Source of the DNA: an uncultured Clostridia bacterium
GTDB lineage: Bacteria > Bacillota > Clostridia > Lachnospirales > Bianqueaceae
Reading direction: 5' to 3'
Length of the DNA stretch: 52,322 bases
NCBI GenBank assembly: GCA_944383515.1
Contig: CALWPV010000123.1
Coordinates: 1 to 52,322 of the forward strand
Program-made: the position numbers and the translations under genes
The notes under the pieces: model-generated
The model's database searches: none
What the model was told of the DNA's origin: nothing
Seen by the model: the letters and a program-made list of their open reading frames with translations, nothing else
Shown: piece after piece, positions 30,320 to 39,266 of the stretch
Layout of the letters: each line of letters begins with the position of its first letter
Numbering within the stretch: position 1 is the first letter of the stretch

Positions 30320-33300
30320 ATGAAGCCAGTCTATTTAAGTATTCAGGCATTTGGATCGTACCATAAAAAATGTGAAGTTGATTTTACGCAGCCGCGCCAG
30401 AATATATTTTTAGTTACCGGTAATACGGGATCTGGTAAAACTACAATATTTAATGCCATTGTTTATGCGTTATACGGCGAAAGGGGGAGCAGTGAAAAAT
30501 TAAAATCGACAGAAGAACTACAGACGCAATATGGAAATTATGATTTGCCCCCAGAAGTTCGTTTCACTTTTTCGCAAGGTGTGGGGCAGCATGAAAAGCA
30601 GTATACAATTCGTCGCGTGCCCGCATATAAAGGAGTAAAAAAGCGGGGACAGGGGCTAACAGAACGACCAGCCGAGGTGGAGATACGGATGCCAGACGGT
30701 ACGTATTATACCAAACGAGAAGCGGAGCAAAAAATTCTGGATTTGGTGGGACTGGACAAAAGACAGTTTATGCAAGTGGCAATGATTGCGCAGGGCGAAT
30801 ATATGAATTTTTTGCAAGCGGATTCTAAGCAGAAAAAACTAATTTTTCGAGAGCTGTTTCATACCGGATTATATGAGAAAATTGAAATATCTTTAAAAGA
30901 CACACTCAATCGGGAAACGCAGGATAGGGAGAGGCAAATAAAAGATTGGGAACGGGAAGTCAACCGAATTAAGTTTCCGAATATCGATTTAGAAAAAGAA
31001 GAAGAGCTGAAAAGATATATTACAGAAAAATCGGTTGTGTATATGGAACTAGCCATACAGACCTTACGCGATTGCGTGAAAAGTTGGGAACAGGCTTGGA
31101 ATGTATTACAGCAAAAAGAAAAAAAAGAAACTGAAGTTTTTCAGGCTCTTACCGACAAAAAGAGTAAAGGGGAACAAATTAAAAAGGCATATATAAGTTT
31201 AGAAGAAGCATGCCAGAAATTGAAAGAGCTGAATGAGCAAGAACTAAACATGAATCGTCTTAGAGATAAGGCGAAAAAACTGGATGATGCCTATAGGCTG
31301 AAAACCTCTTATGAATTTTATCGAGATGCCGCGGAAAATGTTGAGAAGATGCAAAGAGAACTGAACGAGAATACGGAAAAGTTACCGCAGCAAAAACTAC
31401 TGCAACAAAAATGGGGAGAGGAGAAGCAACAAGCGGAAAAACAGCAGGCACAGGCGAGGGAACGCTGTACGATTGATAAGCAACGTTTTCAAGAAGCAAA
31501 GGATAACGCTCAAAAACTGTATACCAGCCAGAAGCGGGTCCAGGAGTTGGAAAAAGAGCTCGATACAGCGAAAAAAGAGCTAGAGAAATGGCAGGAGAAG
31601 CAGCATCAGCTGGAAGAAAAAGAAGCAACTCAGCTGGCACTCCAAAAAGAACTACAAGAGGCGCCGCAACAGGTTTCGTTCTACAAAAATGAAGAAGCTC
31701 AATTAAAAGAGCTGCAAAAGAAGCAGGAAGATTTGCAAGGTAAGGAAAACGCTATAAAAGAATTGTGCCGACAAGAAGCGGAGGCCCAGAGGCAATATAA
31801 CGAGGCAAAAAAAGTATATACGCAAGAAAGCCATGCGTATGAAAACGCGTACCAACAATTTTTAGATCAACAGGCCGGTGTGTTAGCCAAGGAGCAGCTG
31901 TATGAAGGTCAGCCTTGCCCGGTTTGCGGTTCTTTGGACCACCCTAAACCGGCGAATTTGGACGAAAACTCGCAGGTGCTGAGCCGCAGTGAGCTAGACA
32001 AGTGGCAGAAAAAAGTACAGCAACTGCAGAAAAAACAAGAAGATGCGTCGTTCACGGCTAATCAATACTCAGTGACTCAAACAGTGAAACAAACTCAGTG
32101 GGAAAACGAAAAGCAGGAGCTTCAAGGCAAAATAAAAGAAATATTGCCGCCGGATATACCTTCAATTGACGCATTTCTTTTGGTAGTACAAAACGAGAAA
32201 AAACGGTGGGAAGAAAAAAATAATCGCCTTAATGAAGCTAGAGAATTTGTGGAGCATGTGGCTGAAAAGAAAGAAAAACTGCAGCAGGAAGTAGAGAAGG
32301 CTGGTCAACGAGAGAGAGAAAAAAGCAATCAATTGCTTCAAGCGCAGACAGAAATGGGGCAATACCTCAAAAACCAGAAGGGCGTTTCTTTAGCGGAAGC
32401 AGAAGAAGCTTTTAAGCAGGCACGGGCGACTAAAGACGAGGCTGAAAAAACGTTTGCTTATTGGGAAAAACAGTATCAGCAAATCTCTGCTCTGGTAGAA
32501 AAAACGGCAGGATTCATAGAACAAGAGAAGAAGGAGTTGCCACTAAGACAAGAAGATAAGCGGAAAAAAGAGGCGCAGTACCATGCGGAGCTAACAAAGT
32601 ATAAACTAAGCGAATCGGAATGGAAGAGCTTGGTTTCTACCTATGAACAAGAACAGAGCAGTCGGTGGCAACAAACCGTTACTGATTTTGAGAAAAATAA
32701 AGCTTTTTACCAAGGCAGAAAAAAGGAAAACCAAGATATTATAGGGGATACGCCGCGTCCTAATTTAGTAGAGCTACAGGAACAGTTGTCGCAAGCTCAA
32801 AACAGTTTAGACGCGATTAGAGAAAAAAATACTGAGCTTAGAAATACCAAGCGGGACAATCAGGAGGTCCTGAAGGAAATGGAGCAAATTTTCGACGCGC
32901 GTCAAGACGGTATCCGGCGCCTTGAATGCCTAGATAAACTGTATAAAAAAGTTGCTGGAAAAATGCCCGGGCAGCGTGTGTCTTTAGAAGGGTATGTGCA
33001 AAGGCAATATTTACAGTACATTCTCTATGCAGCCAATAGGCGCTTGCGCCGGATGTCCGATGGTGAATATGAACTACGCTTATTGCCCTTGGGAGAGAAA
33101 AGTAATGGAGAGAACAGTTTGGATTTGCGGGTTTACTCAGCGGTTACAGGCGGTGAGCGCAGCTTAGCTACGCTTTCTGGTGGTGAGTCGTTTATGGCGG
33201 CACTTGCCATTGCCATGGGACTTTCAGATCAGATACAAGATACCATGGCGTCTAAAACCTTAGACTTTATGTTCCTCGACGAGGGCTTTGGCTCCCTCGA

Positions 33301-33466
33301 CGACCATGCGCGCGGCCATGCTGTGCGCGTGCTTAAAGAAATGGCTGGCAGCGAAAAACTCATCGGCATTATTTCGCATGTTACAGAGCTGAAGCAAGAC
33401 ATTGAAGATCAGCTGGTTGTTACCAAAGACCAAAACGGCAGTCATGCCAAATGGCGACTTAGTTAA
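30320..33466 (+). CDS. sbcC: Exonuclease subunit SbcC
   Basis: This 1048-residue Rad50-type ATPase has Walker A GNTGSGKTT (about 34-42), long coiled coils, a zinc hook CPVC near residue 534, the ABC signature LSGGESF and Walker B LDFMFLDEGFGSLD near the end. It forms the SbcCD complex. The stop overlaps the convergent acetyltransferase stop by four bases. Confidence 0.96.
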   Translation: MKPVYLSIQAFGSYHKKCEVDFTQPRQNIFLVTGNTGSGKTTIFNAIVYALYGERGSSEKLKSTEELQTQYGNYDLPPEVRFTFSQGVGQHEKQYTIRRVPAYKGVKKRGQGLTERPAEVEIRMPDGTYYTKREAEQKILDLVGLDKRQFMQVAMIAQGEYMNFLQADSKQKKLIFRELFHTGLYEKIEISLKDTLNRETQDRERQIKDWEREVNRIKFPNIDLEKEEELKRYITEKSVVYMELAIQTLRDCVKSWEQAWNVLQQKEKKETEVFQALTDKKSKGEQIKKAYISLEEACQKLKELNEQELNMNRLRDKAKKLDDAYRLKTSYEFYRDAAENVEKMQRELNENTEKLPQQKLLQQKWGEEKQQAEKQQAQARERCTIDKQRFQEAKDNAQKLYTSQKRVQELEKELDTAKKELEKWQEKQHQLEEKEATQLALQKELQEAPQQVSFYKNEEAQLKELQKKQEDLQGKENAIKELCRQEAEAQRQYNEAKKVYTQESHAYENAYQQFLDQQAGVLAKEQLYEGQPCPVCGSLDHPKPANLDENSQVLSRSELDKWQKKVQQLQKKQEDASFTANQYSVTQTVKQTQWENEKQELQGKIKEILPPDIPSIDAFLLVVQNEKKRWEEKNNRLNEAREFVEHVAEKKEKLQQEVEKAGQREREKSNQLLQAQTEMGQYLKNQKGVSLAEAEEAFKQARATKDEAEKTFAYWEKQYQQISALVEKTAGFIEQEKKELPLRQEDKRKKEAQYHAELTKYKLSESEWKSLVSTYEQEQSSRWQQTVTDFEKNKAFYQGRKKENQDIIGDTPRPNLVELQEQLSQAQNSLDAIREKNTELRNTKRDNQEVLKEMEQIFDARQDGIRRLECLDKLYKKVAGKMPGQRVSLEGYVQRQYLQYILYAANRRLRRMSDGEYELRLLPLGEKSNGENSLDLRVYSAVTGGERSLATLSGGESFMAALAIAMGLSDQIQDTMASKTLDFMFLDEGFGSLDDHARGHAVRVLKEMAGSEKLIGIISHVTELKQDIEDQLVVTKDQNGSHAKWRLS

Positions 33467-34047
33467 CCTAAGCCGCCACCAGGTGTAATGTCGTTAGGGA
33501 TATCTTTGATCCACTTGGCGGGTACTCCACCCACCACACAGTTATCGGGTATATTTTTGGTTACCACGGCTCCGGCCGCGATAACAACATTGTTACCAAT
33601 GGTTACGCCTGGTAATATGGTACAGTTGCCTCCAATCCAGACGTCATTACCAATGTGAACGGGCTTGGCCTGTCCCAGATGCCGGCGGCGTTTGCTCGGC
33701 GGCAAAGGGTGATTCACGGTAACAATGAGCGTACCGGGGCCAATCATGACATAATCGCCAATGTAAACAGGCGCAATGTCTAAAATGGTTACATTGTAGT
33801 TGGCTAAAAAATTTTCGCCCACATGAATATTTTTTCCATTATCACAGTTGAAAACGGGTAGAACCGTTGGGCTTGCGCCACATGAGCCAAAAAGCTGCCG
33901 AATTACCTTCTCTCGTGCGGCGGTGTCTGTAGGGTCTAGGGCGTTTAGCACGGCGCAGTTTTTAACAGCGTTCATTTTTAATCCATTGACCTCGGGATCC
34001 CAGAAGTCATATTCGAGTCCGGCATTTAATTTTTCGAGTTCAGTCAT
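33463..34047 (-). CDS. Maltose/galactoside O-acetyltransferase-type LbH protein
   Basis: This 194-residue left-handed beta-helix acetyltransferase resembles LacA/Maa. Hexapeptide turns run from about residue 75 (IHVGENFLANYN...), and the loop VTVNHPLPPSKRR holds the catalytic His. The C-terminus GAVVTKNIPDNCVVGGVPAK is typical. It acetylates a sugar; the substrate is not known from context. Confidence 0.9.
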   Translation of the reverse strand: MTELEKLNAGLEYDFWDPEVNGLKMNAVKNCAVLNALDPTDTAAREKVIRQLFGSCGASPTVLPVFNCDNGKNIHVGENFLANYNVTILDIAPVYIGDYVMIGPGTLIVTVNHPLPPSKRRRHLGQAKPVHIGNDVWIGGNCTILPGVTIGNNVVIAAGAVVTKNIPDNCVVGGVPAKWIKDIPNDITPGGGLG

Positions 34048-34286
34048 TTTCTTTCTCTCCTTGTTAATGTATTATTTTTTAAATCTGTGCGGCGCTTGCC
34101 TGCGGCAAGAAGCGACTGCGTTTACTTATATTGCATAAGGATCGCCATTCTTTAGACAGTAAGTCTCTATAGGTGTATATAGCCGTAATCAATTCTTGTT
34201 TTTATTATATAAAAAAGAATGTTAAAGTCAGCGCTGAATTTTAATATTATGAGTGGTATATTTTCAGTTTTGAAAGGAGAATACGT

Positions 34287-35252
34287 ATGGATAATCGACT
34301 GGTCCTGAACAATGCCTTGGAAAAATTGGCCGCTTCCTTCGCTCAGCGGCAATGGCCTTATTTGCATGTGCCCAAAGAAAGCCGCTGGGCCAAAACATTT
34401 CAATGGCCGGGGAAGCAGTCCGATTCTATTATGATCTGCGTCCATAAAGGAACAGAGATTCAAGAAGAATTTCACCGTCAGGATTTTTTCTTTTTTAATT
34501 TTGCATATCTTGGAAGCTATGGGGCGTTCAGTGCAAACTCGGATCATTATATTGTAGTTCAAGAAGACGAGTGTTATATTGGTCAGCCGTATACGGGCTA
34601 TGCATTATCTCGAAAAGCACAGGAAGAGTTTATTATTATAGGGGTACTGATTCAAAAAGAGTCTTTTTTTAAAACTTTTTTACCTGTTTTATCGGCCGAT
34701 CCAAAGCTGTTTCAGTTTTTTCTAGATCCGCAAACCAATGAGTTTTCCGAAGATTTTATTCACTTACGATTTGACGACGCCTGGAAAATGCGTGTGCTGC
34801 TAGAAATTATGGTCATTGAGTATGCGAGCGAAAAAGAAGACGTACAAACGGTTTTGCAACCGCTGGTATTGTCGCTTTTGCTAGAAGTAGCCAGACAGTA
34901 TAAACGATCCGCGGCAGGACCGCCGCCAAAGCGTCTTTCCGACCGAATTGTGCAGTATATTAGTACGCATTCCGATCGGGTTTCATTACAAGACCTTTCT
35001 AAACATTTTATGTATCACCCTAATTATATTTCTACGCTGCTAAGAAAAGAAACTGGCCATTCGTTTTCAGAAATTCTATTAGAGCAGAGAATGCAGCGCG
35101 CTCTTAGTTTATTAAAAGGAACAACGCTGACAATTGAAGAAATTGCCGCTATGCTAGGGTATAATGATACCAGCAATTTCTATAAGTTTTTTCACCGGTA
35201 TTATGGAAAAACTCCTCGCGAATATTTGGAATTCCAAAAAGACAAACATTAA
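34287..35252 (+). CDS. AraC-family transcriptional regulator
   Basis: This 321-residue protein has a C-terminal AraC DNA-binding domain: two HTH units, KHFMYHPNYISTLLRKETG and GTTLTIEEIAAMLGYNDTSNFYKFFHRYYGKTPREY. The N-terminal 200 residues form a cupin-like sensing domain. It may act on the MATE gene downstream. AAAGGAG precedes the start. Confidence 0.92.
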   Translation: MDNRLVLNNALEKLAASFAQRQWPYLHVPKESRWAKTFQWPGKQSDSIMICVHKGTEIQEEFHRQDFFFFNFAYLGSYGAFSANSDHYIVVQEDECYIGQPYTGYALSRKAQEEFIIIGVLIQKESFFKTFLPVLSADPKLFQFFLDPQTNEFSEDFIHLRFDDAWKMRVLLEIMVIEYASEKEDVQTVLQPLVLSLLLEVARQYKRSAAGPPPKRLSDRIVQYISTHSDRVSLQDLSKHFMYHPNYISTLLRKETGHSFSEILLEQRMQRALSLLKGTTLTIEEIAAMLGYNDTSNFYKFFHRYYGKTPREYLEFQKDKH

Positions 35253-35324
35253 GATTTACCACTTATTTTATTAAAGTATATGGCTGTATTGATTCCTTCT
35301 AAACAGTATACTGTACCCAAACAT

Positions 35325-35351
35325 GGGAATCCCAATAGGGGAATCCCAATA
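35325..35351 (+). repeat. Tandem GGGAATCCCAATA repeat before the MATE gene
   Basis: Two copies of GGGAATCCCAATA (35325-35337, 35339-35351) have a period of 14, just upstream of the ribosome-binding site. Each holds the near-palindrome GGGAATCCC. It could be a regulator site or a translation-control element. Confidence 0.55.
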
Positions 35352-35367
35352 TGGGAGGAATGAATAT

Positions 35368-36693
35368 ATGCAGCAATCTCTTACTTCAGGTAAACCCTAT
35401 CGGCAAATAATACGTTTTGCGCTGCCGCTGCTCATGGGCAATCTGTTTCAGCAGCTTTATAATATGGCAGATACTTTCATAATTAGTCGTACACTAGGAG
35501 TTGACGCGTTTGCGGGTGTTAGCTGTACTACGGGGCTAGCCAATTTAATTATTGGTTTTGCTTCCGGTATGACGGCGGGACTTGCTATTCCACTAGCGCA
35601 GAGCTTTGGCGCCAGGCAAGAAAAAGAAGTTAAATGTCATTATGTGCATAATCTGATCATATCTATAGTGACCGGTCTTGTTTTAACGGCTGTAAGCGTG
35701 AGTCTTACTCCGAAACTGCTAACAATATTGCGTACGCCGAGTGATATTTTCGGTTATGCGCGCGAGTATTTATATGTAATTTTTGCCGGCATTATAGCCA
35801 CTATTTTATACAATTTTTTTGCCAATACGCTTCGCGCCTTAGGAGATAGCCGTTCGCCTTTGCAATATCTTCTCATTGCTTGTGGTATCAATATTGTTTT
35901 GGATTATGTGCTGATTGTATATACGCCGCTGGGAGTGAAAGGCGCGGCGCTGGCCACCGTTCTTTCACAGGCCATTTCCGTTGTTTTATGTGCTCTAAAA
36001 ATTGTGCGGTCTGTGCCTGTTTTGTCTTTAAAACAGTATTCATGGCACGGGTCGCTGGCCGTAGTAAAACATAATCTGGCTATGGGCATTCCCATGGCGT
36101 TTCAATCCTCCATTATTTCACTAGGCGTCATTCTAATTCAATTTGCCACCAACGGTATGGGAACAACTGCCATTGCTTCGTATTCAGTAGCGCAAAAAAT
36201 TGACGGCGTAGCCGTAGAACCGCTTCGTTCCCTGGGGCTCACCATGTCAACCTACGCGGCGCAAAATTATGGGGCACGGCAGCCGCAGCGCATTTTGCAA
36301 GGGGTTCGTCAGTGTGTATGGATGTCTATAGTGCTCTCTGTTTTTTTAGGTCTTCTTATGACAGTAGGCGGGCGTTTTCTGGCTTCGTTATTTGTGGGCA
36401 CGGAGCAGCAACCAATTTTAGATTTGGCGCATCAGTTTCTCGTGATTCATGGCGCGCTATATAGTATTTTGGCGCTTTTATTTGTATTTCGTTATACGCT
36501 ACAAGGATTAGGTAATGCTGTAATTCCTACAGTGGCCGGCCTCATGGAGCTGGCTATGCGAGTCCTGGCCGCTTTCATTTTGGTTCCGAAGCTTGAATTT
36601 ATGGGCGCCTGCATTGAAACGCCTTTATCCTGGCTGGGAGCGTTAATTCCTGTTATTATCGCGTGGTGCGCCGCTGTGCGAAAATTACGGTAA
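35368..36693 (+). CDS. MATE-family efflux transporter
   Basis: This 441-residue membrane protein has 12 predicted hydrophobic segments. The N-terminus (IIRFALPLLMGNLFQQLYNMADTFI) is the MATE signature. The family exports drugs or metabolites with H+ or Na+. The substrate is unknown. The start at 35368 follows GGGAGG by 9 bases; the upstream ATG at 35323 lies in the tandem repeat. Confidence 0.93.
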   Translation: MQQSLTSGKPYRQIIRFALPLLMGNLFQQLYNMADTFIISRTLGVDAFAGVSCTTGLANLIIGFASGMTAGLAIPLAQSFGARQEKEVKCHYVHNLIISIVTGLVLTAVSVSLTPKLLTILRTPSDIFGYAREYLYVIFAGIIATILYNFFANTLRALGDSRSPLQYLLIACGINIVLDYVLIVYTPLGVKGAALATVLSQAISVVLCALKIVRSVPVLSLKQYSWHGSLAVVKHNLAMGIPMAFQSSIISLGVILIQFATNGMGTTAIASYSVAQKIDGVAVEPLRSLGLTMSTYAAQNYGARQPQRILQGVRQCVWMSIVLSVFLGLLMTVGGRFLASLFVGTEQQPILDLAHQFLVIHGALYSILALLFVFRYTLQGLGNAVIPTVAGLMELAMRVLAAFILVPKLEFMGACIETPLSWLGALIPVIIAWCAAVRKLR

Positions 36694-36696
36694 CTT

Positions 36697-36725
36697 TTGA
36701 CAAACCGCTTGAGAAATGGTATCAT
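36697..36725 (+). promoter_or_regulatory. Sigma-70 promoter of malQ
   Basis: TTGACA (36697-36702) and TATCAT (36720-36725) are separated by 17 bases, immediately after the MATE stop and 37 bases before the malQ start. Confidence 0.75.
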
Positions 36726-36762
36726 ACAGTAACGATTATACGAAGCTGAGGAGAACACGCGC

Positions 36763-38256
36763 ATGCGTACAAGCGGAATTCTATTACCCATAACTTCGCT
36801 GCCTTCGCCCCATGGCATTGGTACCTTGGGGCAGGCGGCCTACGATTTTATTGACTTTTTGCAGCAAGCCGGTCAGACGTACTGGCAAATTTTGCCCCTG
36901 GGGCCAACGGGATATGGCGATTCGCCGTATCAGGCGTTTTCCACGTTCGCCGGCAATCCGTACTTAATAGATCTGGACGTGCTGGTTGAAAAGCACTGGC
37001 TTACGCCAGAGGAAATAGAGGCTTATTGTTACGGCGAAAACCCCGCCAAGGTAGACTACGGCCGCCTCTATGGCTGCCGGTTTAAAGTACTGAAAACCGC
37101 TTTTAAAAGGGCTAGGCCGCAGCTGAAAGAGCAGCCGGCGTATCAGGCGTTTCTGAAAGAAAACGAAGACTGGCTACCAGACTACGCCCTGTTTCGCGCG
37201 GTTAAAGACTCTTACGGCGGCCGGTTCTGGCAGGAGTGGGATACCGATATTAAGCTGCGCAGGCCCGAGGCTGTGGCGCGGTACCGCGCGTTATTAGCAG
37301 AGGATATTGCCTTCTATTGCTTTTTGGAGTACGAGTTTTTTACGCAATACGCTAAGCTAAAAGCCTATGCCCATGCTAAAGGAATACAGATTTTTGGCGA
37401 TCTGCCCATTTATGTTTCAATCGACAGCGCTGATGCCTGGGCCAGTCCCGAGCTGTTTTGCTTTGACGAAGAGCTCAGCCCCACGAAGGTGGCGGGGGTA
37501 CCGCCGGACGCGTTTTCAGAAACCGGTCAGCTCTGGGGCAATCCGCTTTATAACTGGCCGCTGCATGAACAGACCGGCTTTGCCTGGTGGATTCGGCGCG
37601 TGCAGCATAGCTTACAGCTGCACGACCTCATTCGCATCGACCATTTTCGCGGCTTCGACGAGTATTATGCCATTCCCTATGGCGAAAAAACCGCGCTCCG
37701 CGGCGCCTGGGAAAAGGGGCCGGGCATGGCCCTGTTTGCCGCCTTGCGGCGGGCACTGGGCGGCGACCTCCCGATTGTGGCAGAAGATCTGGGCATTTTG
37801 ACGCCGGGCGTGTATGCGCTGCTGGAGCAAACAGGATTTCCGGGTATGAAGGTGCTGCAATTTGCGTTTGACGGCGGGCCGGATAATGAGTATTTGCCGT
37901 ATAACCAGGGGCGGCATAGCGTGGTGTATACGGGCACGCATGATAATGATACGCTGCAAGGCTGGCGGCAGGCGATGGCGCCGGAGCTGAAAGAGCATAT
38001 TGTAGACTTTTTGGGTTTGGAAGACGAGACAAGGTGGAATGAGGCGCTCATTCGCATGGCGTTAATGAGCCGCTGCGATACGGCTATTGTGCCGCTGCAA
38101 GAGTATTTGGAGCTGGGCAGTGAGGCGCGGATCAATGAGCCTTCTACGCTGGGCACAAACTGGCGCTGGCGTTTAACGCCGGACTGGTTGGAAAAACGGC
38201 CGGAGCTGGAGGAGCAGATGCGGCACTGGGCCGAGCTGTATGGGCGTGTGCACTGA
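36763..38256 (+). CDS. malQ: 4-alpha-glucanotransferase
   Basis: This 497-residue GH77 enzyme shows SLPSPHGIGTLG near the N-terminus, FGDLPIYVSIDSADAW, IRIDHFRGF with the catalytic Asp, VAEDLG, and THDNDTLQGW. It transfers glucan chains in maltodextrin or glycogen metabolism. A monocistronic unit with its own promoter and terminator. Confidence 0.95.
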   Translation: MRTSGILLPITSLPSPHGIGTLGQAAYDFIDFLQQAGQTYWQILPLGPTGYGDSPYQAFSTFAGNPYLIDLDVLVEKHWLTPEEIEAYCYGENPAKVDYGRLYGCRFKVLKTAFKRARPQLKEQPAYQAFLKENEDWLPDYALFRAVKDSYGGRFWQEWDTDIKLRRPEAVARYRALLAEDIAFYCFLEYEFFTQYAKLKAYAHAKGIQIFGDLPIYVSIDSADAWASPELFCFDEELSPTKVAGVPPDAFSETGQLWGNPLYNWPLHEQTGFAWWIRRVQHSLQLHDLIRIDHFRGFDEYYAIPYGEKTALRGAWEKGPGMALFAALRRALGGDLPIVAEDLGILTPGVYALLEQTGFPGMKVLQFAFDGGPDNEYLPYNQGRHSVVYTGTHDNDTLQGWRQAMAPELKEHIVDFLGLEDETRWNEALIRMALMSRCDTAIVPLQEYLELGSEARINEPSTLGTNWRWRLTPDWLEKRPELEEQMRHWAELYGRVH

Positions 38257-38273
38257 GTCTTCAATGAAAAGGA

Positions 38274-38306
38274 GCTGTTACATCCATGATGTGACAGCCT
38301 TTTTTT
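38274..38306 (+). terminator. Intrinsic terminator of malQ
   Basis: GCTGTTACATC and GATGTGACAGC form a hairpin around CAT, followed by a run of seven T (38300-38306). Confidence 0.85.
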
Positions 38307-38311
38307 ATACT

Positions 38312-38346
38312 AAAAAAAAGAGCCGTCGCATTCAATGCGACAGCTC
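38312..38346 (-). terminator. Intrinsic terminator of the sugar isomerase gene
   Basis: GAGCCGTCGCAT (38320-38331) pairs with ATGCGACAGCTC (38335-38346) with one mismatch. On the minus strand it ends in a T-run (38312-38319). It sits back-to-back with the malQ terminator. Confidence 0.85.
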
Positions 38347-38372
38347 CTTTTACAGGCTAGCCATAGCTTTTT

Positions 38373-39191
38373 TTATTTGTCATTTTTCAAAAAGTCAATG
38401 CTCATTTTTACAGCTTCCAGCGGCGTACGGCCAACGGAACGGTCCTGCTCCACCACAAGCCATTGGGCGCCGGATTCTTCCGCCGCTTTCACGATTTCCG
38501 GCATGTTCTGCAGGCCGTGACCTACCGGGCGGAACTCGAAAATACCCTTGGTCTCTTTTTTGTCGTTGAGGCCAATCAGCTCGTACATATTGGAGGCTTT
38601 GCCTTCCTTATAAAAGTCTTTCAAATGAACTACGGGGCAACGACCGGCATATTTGCGAATATACGCGGCCGGATCCTGACCGGCAACCTTCACCCAGCAG
38701 GTATCCAGCTCGGTCTGCAGCAGGCCCGCGTCAATCGCGTCGTACATATAGTCTAAACCAAACTGACCGTTATCCATTTTCACAAACTCAAAATCATGAT
38801 TATGATACAGCATCGGCATACCCATGGATTTGGCTACTTCGCAAATGTGGCGCATATGCTCCAGCGTCTCGGCAAACGCCGGCGTGCCATGGCGCACGTC
38901 TTCCGTCAAATACGGAAAAGCAATGTACTGGCAGCCAATCTCCTTGTAGGCAGCAATGGTACCCTCGGGATCAGCCAGCAGCTCTGCGTACGGAACATGA
39001 GCGGAAATCGCGGGAATCCCCACCTCGTCCAGCATTTGGCGAATCTGCGCAGGCGTATAGCTATAGAGGCCGGCCAGCTCCACACCGTCATACCCCATGT
39101 CCTTTAGTTTTTGCATAGTGCCCTTAAAGTCGGCGCTAGCGTCGTCGCGCACAGAAAATACCTGTACGGCAATCGGTAAATTTGTCAGCAT
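38373..39191 (-). CDS. TIM-barrel sugar-phosphate isomerase/epimerase
   Basis: This 272-residue protein of the AP-endonuclease-2/xylose-isomerase-like family has VQVFSVRDDASADFKGTMQKL, YDGVELAGLY, LYHNHDFEF and VHLKDFY, whose acidic and His residues bind a metal. It isomerises a sugar or polyol; the substrate is not known. It has its own promoter and a likely operator immediately downstream of it. Confidence 0.9.
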   Translation of the reverse strand: MLTNLPIAVQVFSVRDDASADFKGTMQKLKDMGYDGVELAGLYSYTPAQIRQMLDEVGIPAISAHVPYAELLADPEGTIAAYKEIGCQYIAFPYLTEDVRHGTPAFAETLEHMRHICEVAKSMGMPMLYHNHDFEFVKMDNGQFGLDYMYDAIDAGLLQTELDTCWVKVAGQDPAAYIRKYAGRCPVVHLKDFYKEGKASNMYELIGLNDKKETKGIFEFRPVGHGLQNMPEIVKAAEESGAQWLVVEQDRSVGRTPLEAVKMSIDFLKNDK

Positions 39192-39213
39192 ACTTCATCG
39201 TCTCCTTTTAAAA

Positions 39214-39229
39214 ATGTAATGGATTACAT
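39214..39229. promoter_or_regulatory. LacI-type operator of the isomerase gene
   Basis: ATGTAAT and ATTACAT are perfect arms around GG, giving TGTAATGGATTACA, close to LacI/CcpA-type operators. It lies between the -10 box and the ribosome-binding site, a repressing position. Confidence 0.65.
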
Positions 39230-39237
39230 GTGCTTAT

Positions 39238-39266
39238 ATACTACCCTTTACCGTTTTTTTTGTCAA
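39238..39266 (-). promoter_or_regulatory. Sigma-70 promoter of the isomerase gene
   Basis: On the minus strand TTGACA (39266-39261) and TAGTAT (39243-39238) are 17 bases apart. The -35 box lies inside the end of the preceding MATE gene. Confidence 0.65.

Noticed and set aside
37612-38264. Long minus-strand ORFs opposite malQ
   Set aside because: They mirror a GC-rich, strongly conserved GH77 gene and have no motif of their own.
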